From Alphaproteobacteria bacterium (GTDB lineage: Bacteria > Pseudomonadota > Alphaproteobacteria > Thalassobaculales > Thalassobaculaceae): a DNA stretch of 64,000 nucleotides. A model generated the notes under the pieces. The model was not told the origin of the DNA. It saw nothing but the letters and a program-made list of their open reading frames with translations, and searched no databases. The translations under genes were made by a program, and so were the position numbers. The stretch is from contig JAJEAR010000017.1 of NCBI GenBank assembly GCA_022822665.1, positions 57,443 to 121,442 on the forward strand. The letters run 5' to 3'. This document shows, piece by piece, positions 55,338 to 63,370 of the stretch (the stretch's first letter is position 1; every line of letters starts with the position of its first letter).

Positions 55338-56078
55338 ATGGATGACGTGCGCGGATCCGCACAGGAAGTCCGGCCGGCCTCCACTCCGGGCCAGGGGGAG
55401 CGCGGCCGCCATGTCGGGCAGATCACGGCCCGGCTGCGCGAGGCCATTCGCAGCGGTTTCTACGTGGACGGGGACCAATTGCCGGCCGAGCGCGAGCTTG
55501 CCGAGCGCTTCGACACCGCGCGCAGCACCATCCGCAAGGTTCTGCTCAATCTGGAGACCGACGGGCTGATCGAACGGCGGGTCGGCAGCGGCACGTTCGT
55601 CAAGGGCGACGACATGTCGACGAGCGCCACGCATGACATCGTCAGCCGGGTCAGTCCGCTTGAGCTGATCGAAGCGCGGCTGGCCGTCGAGCCGCACATG
55701 ATCCGTCTTGCGGTGCTCAACGCGACCGCGAACGAGATCAAGGTGCTCGGATCGATTCTGGACGATCTCGAACAGTGCCGGAAGGACAAGGAAGCCTTTA
55801 CCCGGCACGACAGCATGTTCCACGAATGGCTCGCCAGGAGCTCCAAGAACCCCCTGCTGCTCCACCTCTACCAGCAGATCAATGCGGTTCGCGGCCATGA
55901 CCAGTGGGTCGCTATGAGGAACAAGATCCTGTCACCCGAAGAGATCGACGAATATAACCGCCAGCATCGCGCCGTGTTCGAGGCGATCGAACGCCGGGAC
56001 ATCGTCTCCGCGGTCAGGCACATAAGCGAGCATCTGGAAAAGGCCCGTCGGGACCTGATGGGCGCCGCGTCGGGGTAG
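55338..56078 (+). CDS. GntR-family regulator (FadR subfamily)
   Basis: Transcription regulator of 246 residues. The winged helix-turn-helix lies at residues about 28-95 (ITARLREAIRSGFYVDGDQL, then AERELAERFDTARSTIRKVL and IERRVGSGTFV). A C-terminal FCD-type ligand domain follows (PLELIEARLAVEPHMIRLAV, FHEWLARSSKNPLLLHLYQQ, HRAVFEAIERRDIVSAVRHI), with His residues that typically bind metal and a carboxylate ligand. It is divergent from gmaS and convergent with tdm, so it probably controls the TMAO/methylamine genes. The effector is unknown. Confidence 0.93.
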   Translation: MDDVRGSAQEVRPASTPGQGERGRHVGQITARLREAIRSGFYVDGDQLPAERELAERFDTARSTIRKVLLNLETDGLIERRVGSGTFVKGDDMSTSATHDIVSRVSPLELIEARLAVEPHMIRLAVLNATANEIKVLGSILDDLEQCRKDKEAFTRHDSMFHEWLARSSKNPLLLHLYQQINAVRGHDQWVAMRNKILSPEEIDEYNRQHRAVFEAIERRDIVSAVRHISEHLEKARRDLMGAASG

Positions 56079-56102
56079 GGAGGCCGCTGCCGCCGGCTTT
56101 CG

Positions 56103-58475
56103 TCAGGCCCGGACCCGGGACTTCGTCGGATCGTAGAAGGGGAAGGGCGCCACCCGGGCCGGAATGCGCTTCTGGTGGCCGTCCAGCTTGCCGACCTCCA
56201 CGGCGGTCCCCTCATCCGAGGCCGTCACGTCCATCCGGCACAGCGCGATGTTCTTGCGCAGGATCGGCGAGCGCATGCCGCTGGTGATGACGCCGACCTG
56301 GGCGCGGCCGATATGCACGCAGTCGCCGTGCGCCGCCGCCTCCTGTCCCTCCAGTTCCAGCCCGACCAGCTTGCGCTGAGGCGATTCCTTGCGCCGGACC
56401 AGGGCGTCCCGCCCGATGAAATCGTCCTCCTTCGTCTTCAGCGGCACGGTGAAGCCGATGCCGGCTTCGAAGGGGTCGGTCTGGTCGTCGAACTCATGGT
56501 TGGCGAACACGAGGCCGGCCTCGATGCGCACCATGTCGAGCGCTTCCAGACCGAAGGGCGAGAGCCCGTGAGGTTCGCCGGCCGCCCAGATGGCGTCCCA
56601 TACGCCGGTCGCGTCGCGCGGATGGCACCACACCTCGAAGCCCAGCTCGCCGGTATAGCCGGTGCGCGAAACGATGATCGGAATACCGTCATGACCGCCG
56701 ATCCGCCCGATCGCGAAGCGGAACCAGCCGAGCTCGTCGATCGAGGGCTGGGCGGGCGGCGTCCACACCACCTCCCTGAGGATGTCCCGGCTTTTCGGCC
56801 CCTGGACGGCCACATTGTGAAGCTGGTCGGTCGATGAGCGAATCCAGACATTGAGCCCGAGCTTCGCCGCCTGCTCGCGCATCCATTCACCGCCATAGTC
56901 GCAGCCGCCGATCCAGCGGAAATTATCGGCGCCCAGGCGGAAGGCGGTGCCGTCGTCGATCATGCCGCCGGTCTCGTAGCACATGGCGGAATAGACCACC
57001 TGGCCGATGGCGAGCCGGCGCATGTTCCGGGTGAGCACCCATTGCATCAGCCGCTCTGCGTCCGGCCCCAGCACTTCGAATTTGCGCAGCGCCGACAGGT
57101 CCATGATCGCCGCGCGCTCGCGACACGCCCAGTATTCGTCCAGCGCGCCCCGGTTGGTGAAACTGCTCGCCAGCCAGTAGCCGTTATATTCGGTGAAGTT
57201 CCGCGTGTGCCTGGAAAACCGGGAATGGAACCCGGTTTCCCTGGTCAGCTTGGGGTCGGCGTCGGGGGTCATGCGAAAGGCCACCGCTTTTGAAAACACG
57301 TTTTTGCGCGGGTACACCCGCACATGGATGTCGGTCGGGTCCCAGCCATTGGCCGCGTCGATATCGTCCGGACAAGCGGACGATACGCAGACGATGTCGG
57401 TCAAGGCCTGCAACAGCACATAGTCGCCCGGCCGCGACCAGGGATTGTCGTTGAGCGCCTGGTTGGCGTCGTCGAACCCGGTGTTGAAGAAGAAGTTCAG
57501 CGCCATCCAGCCGCGGCGCGGCGCGATCCCGAACGGCGCCAGCACCCGGTTGAAGTTCTCCGAACAATTGACGTGGCCGGGATAGCCCATATCGTCGTAG
57601 TACTTCGCCGTGCAGGCATAGAGGAAGCTGTCGTGCCGGCCGCATGTGTCGCGGATCACCTCGACCATCGGCTGCAGGTCCTGGTCGAAACATTTCGACA
57701 TCAGGCCCGGCGCCGGATAGGCGCTGCCCATCAGAGTGCGGGTAGCCGTCGCGTCCAGGCAGAGTTCGCGCCCCCGGTCGAGCCCGGCCACGGTGAAGGC
57801 TTGCAAGTCCGAACACTGCCGGCCCTGCACGTCGATGATCTGGATGAACTCGCCGGCCTTGACCTCGTAGGCCTCGGCCGTACTGGCCGCGATGCGCCGG
57901 TCGATGCGGGGGTCTGCGAGGGGCTCCGGCGCCGGGTGCTCGGCTGGCGCGGCAGGGTTGGCGCGGGCGACGAAGATCTCGATCGGCGTCGGGGGATCCT
58001 GCCGGTCGACGCGCATCGCGGGTCCCGGCGCCGCCACGAAGCAGACCAGGGGCCGTTCCGCGGTGAGCGTTGCCTCGTCGCCCGGGCGCGAATCGCCGCC
58101 GAGAACATCGACCGACCGCGCCGCAGCGATATCGAGGCCGCGCCGCTGCAGGCTCCCTGCAAGCGAGCGGGACTGCTCGCCGCCCGCGCCCAGGATCGCC
58201 TTCAGGCCTTCGGCGGTTCCGGTCGCGGCGACGCCCAGAGCTTCCGTATCGGCGGCGCCGTCGGGAGCGAACGCGGCGACCTGGGCGGCCTGCCTGCCCT
58301 CCCGGTCGCGAACCGTGACAGCGTCGCCCGGTTCCAGTGAAAAGACGGTTGCCGCGCCGCCCTCGGCGACATACCGCTCGACTCCGAATCCCAAGGTCGG
58401 GACACCGGGAAGCAGGACGGCGCCGGCGGTCGAGGGCCGTTGCGCGAGTGTCGGTTTCGTCGTCTCGTCAGTCAT
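56103..58475 (-). CDS. tdm: TMAO demethylase Tdm (DUF1989 plus GcvT domains)
   Basis: Enzyme of 790 residues converting trimethylamine N-oxide to dimethylamine and formaldehyde, the latter captured on tetrahydrofolate. Residues about 195-385 are the zinc-containing DUF1989 domain; Cys262, Cys278 and Cys368 (in SKCFDQ, DTCGRHDSF, SACPDDID) are candidate ligands. Residues about 410-790 are a GcvT-like folate-binding domain (RERAAIMDLSALRKFEVLGP, SRTGYTGELGFEVW, GLEALDMVRIEAGLVFANHE). Residues 30-170 resemble a degenerate extra DUF1989 copy. ATG 58475 overlaps the tmoV stop by 4 bp, so it belongs to the tmoW-tmoV-tdm operon. A DUF1989-GcvT fusion beside this transporter is strong evidence for Tdm. 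Confidence 0.88.
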   Translation of the reverse strand: MTDETTKPTLAQRPSTAGAVLLPGVPTLGFGVERYVAEGGAATVFSLEPGDAVTVRDREGRQAAQVAAFAPDGAADTEALGVAATGTAEGLKAILGAGGEQSRSLAGSLQRRGLDIAAARSVDVLGGDSRPGDEATLTAERPLVCFVAAPGPAMRVDRQDPPTPIEIFVARANPAAPAEHPAPEPLADPRIDRRIAASTAEAYEVKAGEFIQIIDVQGRQCSDLQAFTVAGLDRGRELCLDATATRTLMGSAYPAPGLMSKCFDQDLQPMVEVIRDTCGRHDSFLYACTAKYYDDMGYPGHVNCSENFNRVLAPFGIAPRRGWMALNFFFNTGFDDANQALNDNPWSRPGDYVLLQALTDIVCVSSACPDDIDAANGWDPTDIHVRVYPRKNVFSKAVAFRMTPDADPKLTRETGFHSRFSRHTRNFTEYNGYWLASSFTNRGALDEYWACRERAAIMDLSALRKFEVLGPDAERLMQWVLTRNMRRLAIGQVVYSAMCYETGGMIDDGTAFRLGADNFRWIGGCDYGGEWMREQAAKLGLNVWIRSSTDQLHNVAVQGPKSRDILREVVWTPPAQPSIDELGWFRFAIGRIGGHDGIPIIVSRTGYTGELGFEVWCHPRDATGVWDAIWAAGEPHGLSPFGLEALDMVRIEAGLVFANHEFDDQTDPFEAGIGFTVPLKTKEDDFIGRDALVRRKESPQRKLVGLELEGQEAAAHGDCVHIGRAQVGVITSGMRSPILRKNIALCRMDVTASDEGTAVEVGKLDGHQKRIPARVAPFPFYDPTKSRVRA

Positions 58476-60466
58476 TCCAGCCCCAACACCTTCTTGCGTT
58501 CCCGGGCCCAGGCGTTGATCAGCTGATCGGCGATCAGGCCCATGAAGGCGATGCACAGCCCGACGACCAGGGACTGGCCCGCATTGTTGTCGGCCTTGGA
58601 CCGGAAAATCTCCTGGCCGAGATCGGTGGTGCCGATGAAGGCGGCGATCACCACCATGAACAGCGCGTACATGATCGTCTGGTTGATGCCCAGCATGATC
58701 GCCGGGAAGGCAAGCGGCATGCGCACCTTCCACAACACCTGGCGCGGTGTGCAGCCCGACGTGATCGCCGCCTCGACGATATCGTGCGGCACCGTGCGCA
58801 GTCCGAAGATCGTCAACCGGGTCGTCGGGATCGTCGCGTAGATCACGATCGCCATGATGGCGGCAAAGTCGTTGACGTTGAACAGCATGATCGCCGGGAT
58901 CAGGTAGATGAAGGACGGGAAGGTCTGGAAGGTATCCAGAATCAGTTCGACGACCTTCGTGCGTCTGGGACCGGCCGCCGCCCAGATGCCCACGACGGAA
59001 CCGAATATCACGCAGACGACCACCGCGAAGCTGACCATGTAGGCGGTAATCAGCGTCCGCTCCCAATAGCCGGCGAAGGCGAGATAAAGGGCGAACAGCG
59101 CCTGGATGCCGGCGACCTGCCAGCCGCCGTAATACCATCCGAGCGTGACCGCGAAGACCAGCAGCGCCGACCAGGGAAGCAGCAGATAGAGGTCGCGCAT
59201 CGGAATCAGGACGTGGACGAGGAGCGTGTCCTTGATGAGTTCCAGATAGTCGAAGGCGTAAACGATGATGTAGTCGATCATCGCGTCCCATAGCGGCGCA
59301 GTGGTGATCGACAGCGATTTCGGCCAGAGCTGCAGCGCCGGAACGAAAGCCGCCAGAATGTAGGAGACGACGACGACGGCTGCGCCGACGGCAAGGAAGG
59401 GATGGCGGACATGGAACGGCCCTTCCCGCATGTGCTCCGGCTCTTTTCGAGCCCAGGCCTGGCTCAGCCGGTCGAGGATGATCGCCATGAACACGATCAC
59501 CACGCCGATCTCCAGCGCCTGGCCGATCCACAGCGAGCGCAACCGGTTGAGGAGGTCGTGGCCCAGCCCCTTGGCGCCGACGAAGGACGCCAGGACGACC
59601 ATCGCCAAGCACAGCATGATGACCTGGTTGACGCCGACCATCAGGGTCGGCCGCGCCGCCGGCAGTTCGACCTTCCACAGCATCTGCCGGTTGGTGCAGC
59701 CGGCCATGATGCCGGCCTCGCGCACCTCCGGCGACACGCCTTTCAGGCCGAGGATGGTCAGCCGCGCCATCACCGGGAAGGCGAAGATGATGGTGGCGAT
59801 CGTGCCCGCCTTGTGGCCGATGCCGATGAAGATGGCGACCGGGATCATGTAGGAGAAATGCGGCAGCGCCTGCATGACGTTGAGGATCGGCCACAGCAAG
59901 GCCTCGAACCAGCGCTTCTTGTAGGCCACGATGCCAAGCGCGACCCCGATGGCGCCCGCAATCGGCGCCGCCACCAGGACCACCGACAGGGTGACCATCG
60001 ACAGCTCCCATTTGCCGAAGATCGCCATGTAGGCGAAACAGACGCCGGCAATGATGCCGAGCTGGCGGCCCTGCAGATACCAGCCGAGTACGACTGCCAG
60101 CCCGGTCACCGCGATCCAGGGTAGTCCCGGGACTGACTCGGAGAAGCCGGCGACCAGGATCGCCTCGACGAAATCCAGCGGATAATCGATCAGGTTGGCG
60201 ATGGCCCGGGTCACGTCCCGGAAGGTGAAGAGGCCAAGCATCTCCTCCCTGCGCAGGACTTCGACTGCCGCGTTGATCCAGCCGACGAACGGCGCCGCCC
60301 ACTCCTGCGGGACAATCCTCAGCCACTCGGGCAGGAACGGGCCGATCGACAGGACGAACACGGAAGGCGCCAGCAGGAAGATCGCAACGCGGAGGCCGGA
60401 CTGCCCGGCGCCCGCCACCCAGCGGCGGACCGCGCGTTCGCCGCTGGGCGCCGCCGCTTCAGCCAC
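58472..60466 (-). CDS. tmoV: TMAO/betaine ABC transporter permease with two fused permease units (TmoV-like)
   Basis: Inner-membrane permease of 664 residues made of two ProW-type units in tandem. Each half has its own coupling loop: VREAGIMAGCTNRQMLWKVE in the first and IVEAAITSGCTPRQVLWKVR in the second, about 330 residues apart. A single chain can thus form the whole membrane channel. It overlaps tmoW by 8 bp and tdm by 4 bp. The family also includes glycine betaine and proline betaine permeases; TMAO specificity is inferred from tdm. Confidence 0.88.
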   Translation of the reverse strand: MAEAAAPSGERAVRRWVAGAGQSGLRVAIFLLAPSVFVLSIGPFLPEWLRIVPQEWAAPFVGWINAAVEVLRREEMLGLFTFRDVTRAIANLIDYPLDFVEAILVAGFSESVPGLPWIAVTGLAVVLGWYLQGRQLGIIAGVCFAYMAIFGKWELSMVTLSVVLVAAPIAGAIGVALGIVAYKKRWFEALLWPILNVMQALPHFSYMIPVAIFIGIGHKAGTIATIIFAFPVMARLTILGLKGVSPEVREAGIMAGCTNRQMLWKVELPAARPTLMVGVNQVIMLCLAMVVLASFVGAKGLGHDLLNRLRSLWIGQALEIGVVIVFMAIILDRLSQAWARKEPEHMREGPFHVRHPFLAVGAAVVVVSYILAAFVPALQLWPKSLSITTAPLWDAMIDYIIVYAFDYLELIKDTLLVHVLIPMRDLYLLLPWSALLVFAVTLGWYYGGWQVAGIQALFALYLAFAGYWERTLITAYMVSFAVVVCVIFGSVVGIWAAAGPRRTKVVELILDTFQTFPSFIYLIPAIMLFNVNDFAAIMAIVIYATIPTTRLTIFGLRTVPHDIVEAAITSGCTPRQVLWKVRMPLAFPAIMLGINQTIMYALFMVVIAAFIGTTDLGQEIFRSKADNNAGQSLVVGLCIAFMGLIADQLINAWARERKKVLGLE

Positions 60467-61508
60467 CGGGGCCGGGCTCCCGGGAGAACAGCATGTCGAG
60501 AACGCGGGCGCGGCTGACGATGCCGACGATCCGGTCGCTGTCGTCGGCGACCCGGAGCGGCAGTTCGCTGGCGACGATCAGGCGGGCGACGTCCGCCACC
60601 TTGTCGGTCTGGCGCACAACGCCGTCCGACAGAGCCTCGCCGTCCGCCTGCGGTTCCATCACCGAGGCGACGGTCAGCAGTTTCTCGCGCGCGACATCGC
60701 GGGTGAAATTGGCGACATAGTCGTCGGCGGGCCGCGTCACCAGTTCTTCCGGCGTGCCGATCTGCACGATCCGGCCTTCGTTCATGATCGCGATGCGGTC
60801 GGCAAGCCGGATGGCTTCGTCGAAGTCGTGGGTGATGAAGGCGATCGTCTTGCGCAGCATGGTCTGGAGACGCAGGAACTCGTCCTGCATCTCGCGCCGG
60901 ATCAGGGGGTCGAGCGCGGAGAAGGGTTCGTCGAGAAACCACACGTCCGGTTCAACCGCCAGAGAGCGTGCGATGCCGACGCGCTGCTGCTGGCCGCCCG
61001 ACAGTTCGCGCGGATAATAGCCGTCGCGTCCCTTGAGCCCGACCAGATCGATGATCTCCAGCGCCCGCTTCTCCCGCGTTGCGCGTTCGACGCCCTGCAC
61101 CTCCAGCGGGAAAGCAACGTTCTGCAGCACCGTACGGTGGGGCAGCAGGGCGAAATGCTGGAAGACCATCCCCATCTTGTGGCGGCGGATTTCGATCAGT
61201 TCCTTCGCGGGGATTTTCAGCAGGTCCTGTCCGTCGAACAGCACTTCGCCGGCAGTCGGTTCGATCAGGCGGGACAGGCAGCGGACCAGCGTGGATTTGC
61301 CGGAGCCGCTGAGTCCCATGATGACCAGGATTTCGCCCGGAAAGACCTCCAGGCTGGCGTGGCGCACGGCGGGGATATAGCCGTCGGCCGCGATGGCGCC
61401 GTCCGGGGGGTTGCCGCCATGCGCGGCCAGAAAACCCTCCGGGTCCCTGCCATACAGTTTCCAGACGCTGCGGCAGGCGATCTTGGCGTCCAAAGCCTTC
61501 CTCTCCAT
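60459..61508 (-). CDS. tmoW: TMAO/betaine ABC transporter ATP-binding protein (TmoW-like)
   Basis: ATPase of 349 residues of the ProV/OpuAA type. Walker A is GLSGSGKSTLVRCL, the signature LSGGQQQRVGIARSL and Walker B VWFLDEPFSALDP. The C-terminal 90 residues resemble a CBS pair (DGVVRQTDKVADVARLIVAS and SDRIVGIVSRARVLDMLF), which in OpuA senses ionic strength. ATG 61508 (MERKALDAKIAC) is chosen; it is first of the tmoW-tmoV-tdm operon and divergent from tmoX. Confidence 0.9.
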   Translation of the reverse strand: MERKALDAKIACRSVWKLYGRDPEGFLAAHGGNPPDGAIAADGYIPAVRHASLEVFPGEILVIMGLSGSGKSTLVRCLSRLIEPTAGEVLFDGQDLLKIPAKELIEIRRHKMGMVFQHFALLPHRTVLQNVAFPLEVQGVERATREKRALEIIDLVGLKGRDGYYPRELSGGQQQRVGIARSLAVEPDVWFLDEPFSALDPLIRREMQDEFLRLQTMLRKTIAFITHDFDEAIRLADRIAIMNEGRIVQIGTPEELVTRPADDYVANFTRDVAREKLLTVASVMEPQADGEALSDGVVRQTDKVADVARLIVASELPLRVADDSDRIVGIVSRARVLDMLFSREPGPGG

Positions 61509-61592
61509 TCTGCCGCCCCGAAGCGGCGGGATTACGGTACGACTTTTTGCCGGACCGGGAAATGCGATGCCGTCCCAGCGTGAGTCGATAGC

Positions 61593-61638
61593 ACCATTGC
61601 TGACCATTTCCAACCATTTGTCACTGTTACTAACCTTT
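61593..61638. promoter_or_regulatory. Array of ACCATT elements with an exact 10-bp period between tmoW and tmoX
   Basis: ACCATT begins at 61593, 61603 and 61613, exactly 10 bp apart, and a weaker ACCTTT falls in register at 61633. The array lies about 85 bp before tmoW and 115 bp before tmoX. It is of the same kind as those before gmaS, the GntR gene and amt. Confidence 0.6.
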
Positions 61639-61700
61639 TAATTCGGTTGACTTCTTGACTTCGAGATGGACCATAACCTCAGAGCGTCGAAAAATCCTCA

Positions 61701-61720
61701 CAATTGGTTCCAATTGGTTC
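61701..61720. repeat. Tandem 10-bp direct repeat before tmoX
   Basis: CAATTGGTTC occurs twice in tandem (61701-61710, 61711-61720), just ahead of the tmoX ribosome-binding site. Read on the other strand it contains ACCAAT twice at a 10-bp step, so it is a second copy of the locus-wide element in inverted orientation. A protein bound here would block tmoX transcription or translation start. Confidence 0.65.
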
Positions 61721-61748
61721 GACGCCACACGACGAAGGGAGGTTCGTC

Positions 61749-62693
61749 ATGCGAAAGATCGCGAAGGCAGCGGGAGCGGCCATATTGCTGGCCGCCGGCG
61801 CCCAAAGCGCCGCTGCCGATACGATTAACATTCCGCTCCACAACTGGTCGAGCCAGCTCGTGGGCGCCCGTATCGTCGGCAATCTGCTGGAGATGGTGGG
61901 CGAGAAGGTCGCCTATGTGTCGGCCGACAGCCAGGTGGTCTACACCTCGATGTGCGAAGGCGACATCCACCTCGTGCACGAGGTCTGGCAGGGCGCGTTC
62001 GGCGTCAGCTACGAGAAGCAGCTGAACGCGGGCTGCGTGATCACCGCGGCAACCCATGAGGCCAAGACCCGCGAGGAGTGGTGGTATCCGGCTTATGTCG
62101 AGGAGGCCTGCCCCGGCTTGCCGGACTGGGAGGCGCTGAACAGTTGCGCCGAAATGTTCGCGACCGCGGCCACCAAGCCGCAGGGCCGCTTCCTCGCCGG
62201 GCCGGTGGACTGGCTCAAGCACGACCAGGAGCGGGTCGACGGGCTTGGCATGAACTTCAAGGTGGTGAACGCCGGCTCCGCCGCGGCGCTGTGGGCGGAG
62301 CTCAAATCCGCCAGCAAGCGCAACGCGCCGATCGTGCTGTTCAACTGGACGCCAAACTTCATCGAGGCGCTCTACGAGGGCAAATTCGTCGAATTCCCCG
62401 AGTATGACGAAAAATGCCGCAAGGATCCCGCCTGGGGCCTGAACCCGGACAAGGCCTATGACTGCGGCAACCCGAAGGACGGCTACCTGAAGCTCGGCGT
62501 CTGGAAAGGGTTCCCCGATAAATGGCCGAAGGCCTACAAGCTGCTGCAGAACATGAGCTTCTCGAACCTCGACATCGCCGTCATGGCCAAGCTGGTCGAT
62601 GTCGACAAGATGGAAGCGGATGCCGCGGCGGCGAAGTGGATGGAGGACAACGAGGCCAAGTGGAAGCCTTGGTTGGACGTAGCCATGATGTAA
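61749..62693 (+). CDS. tmoX: TMAO/betaine ABC transporter substrate-binding protein (TmoX-like)
   Basis: Periplasmic binding protein of 314 residues with a cleavable signal peptide (MRKIAKAAGAAILLAAGAQS, cut after AAA near residue 22). The mature part is of the OpuAC/ProX family that binds quaternary amines with aromatic residues; Trp-rich segments HNWSSQLVGARIVGN, HEVWQGAFGVSYE and FNWTPNFIEALYE supply them. GAAGGGAGG precedes ATG 61749. It is divergent from tmoW. A TMAO ligand is inferred from the neighbouring demethylase; glycine betaine remains possible. Confidence 0.9.
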   Translation: MRKIAKAAGAAILLAAGAQSAAADTINIPLHNWSSQLVGARIVGNLLEMVGEKVAYVSADSQVVYTSMCEGDIHLVHEVWQGAFGVSYEKQLNAGCVITAATHEAKTREEWWYPAYVEEACPGLPDWEALNSCAEMFATAATKPQGRFLAGPVDWLKHDQERVDGLGMNFKVVNAGSAAALWAELKSASKRNAPIVLFNWTPNFIEALYEGKFVEFPEYDEKCRKDPAWGLNPDKAYDCGNPKDGYLKLGVWKGFPDKWPKAYKLLQNMSFSNLDIAVMAKLVDVDKMEADAAAAKWMEDNEAKWKPWLDVAMM

Positions 62694-62720
62694 GGCCGGG
62701 CCCGAGGCTCGATACCGTGG

Positions 62721-62748
62721 AAGGCCCGCCAGCGATGGCGGGCCTTTT
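62721..62748 (+). terminator. Rho-independent terminator of tmoX
   Basis: A perfect 10-bp stem (AAGGCCCGCC and GGCGGGCCTT) with a 6-nt loop AGCGAT is followed by a short T-run, 27 bp after the tmoX stop. Confidence 0.85.
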
Positions 62749-62795
62749 ACCTTGCGTATTTGTTCCTGAGGGCCGCCGTGCCGGCCCTGGGACCG

Positions 62796-62872
62796 TGGCG
62801 ACCCCGGCAGGACTCGAACCTGCGACCTGCGGATTAGGAATCCGCCGCTCTATCCGGCTGAGCTACGGGGCC
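62796..62872 (-). tRNA. tRNA-Arg (anticodon CCT)
   Basis: A 77-nt cloverleaf on the minus strand. The acceptor stem GGCCCCG pairs with CGGGGTC, the D arm carries AGCCGGATA in its loop, the anticodon stem GCGGA/TCCGC encloses TTCCTAA, giving anticodon CCT, and the T arm is GCAGG-TTCGAGT-CCTGC. The 3' CCA is encoded. It reads the AGG codon. tRNA-Arg genes are frequent island insertion sites, and an integrase gene follows at 63371. Confidence 0.95.
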
Positions 62873-63370
62873 GTTCGCCCGGCTTGGTAGGAAACGGGGG
62901 GCCGCCGGTCAAGTCTGTCCGCTTCCGGCCCGGCGAGGCCGGGCCGACGGATTTCCCGCCCGGGGCGGTGCTGCGGCTCTCCGCATACCGTTTGGGACCA
63001 ATTTTCACGATTAAATCATATTATCCCTAATAATATCACGGTAAGTTCACATAGAGTATTCTAATTTTATTGTAACGGCGTCCGCGCGCCGGGACGGGGC
63101 AGCAGAGCCTTGGGGGCGGTCATTCATCCTCTTCCTGCAGCGCCATGAGAGCGCCATTGGAGTCCGGTCGCGCGCAGTCTGAAAATTGATTTGGGTCAAG
63201 TCCTATTGCGGGGAGTATGCAAGGTACATGATCGACGTGGACACCAAGCTGACGCACCTACGGTGCTAAAGCGTTGATATAGCGTTGTTTTTCCTCGTGC
63301 AATTTGCAGATCGGGGCGGAAATGCAACCGCGTTTTCCCCCGCCTGCAACAGAATGCAGGAGGAATATCC
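62873..63370. other. AT-rich gap between tRNA-Arg and the integrase gene
   Basis: About 500 bp. The stretch 62995-63080 is markedly AT-rich and contains a small inverted repeat, ATTAT-CCCTA-ATAAT (near 63017-63031), in an otherwise GC-rich window. It could hold the integrase arm sites or attachment core, and the integrase promoter. No coding frame is convincing. Confidence 0.45.

Noticed and set aside
56103..60326. An uninterrupted 1407-codon minus-strand frame covering tdm and most of tmoV
   Set aside because: The part above 58475 is an out-of-frame reading of tmoV, whose own frame shows clear permease motifs. The tdm start at 58475 overlaps the tmoV stop as usual for coupled genes.
61647..61679. 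TTGACT boxes before tmoX as a sigma-70 promoter
   Set aside because: The only nearby -10-like sequences give spacers of 13 or 21 bp, so no acceptable pair could be made.
62997..63005. A single ACCAATTTT between tRNA-Arg and the integrase, resembling the locus element
   Set aside because: Only one copy is present, with no phased partner, so it does not meet the array pattern.
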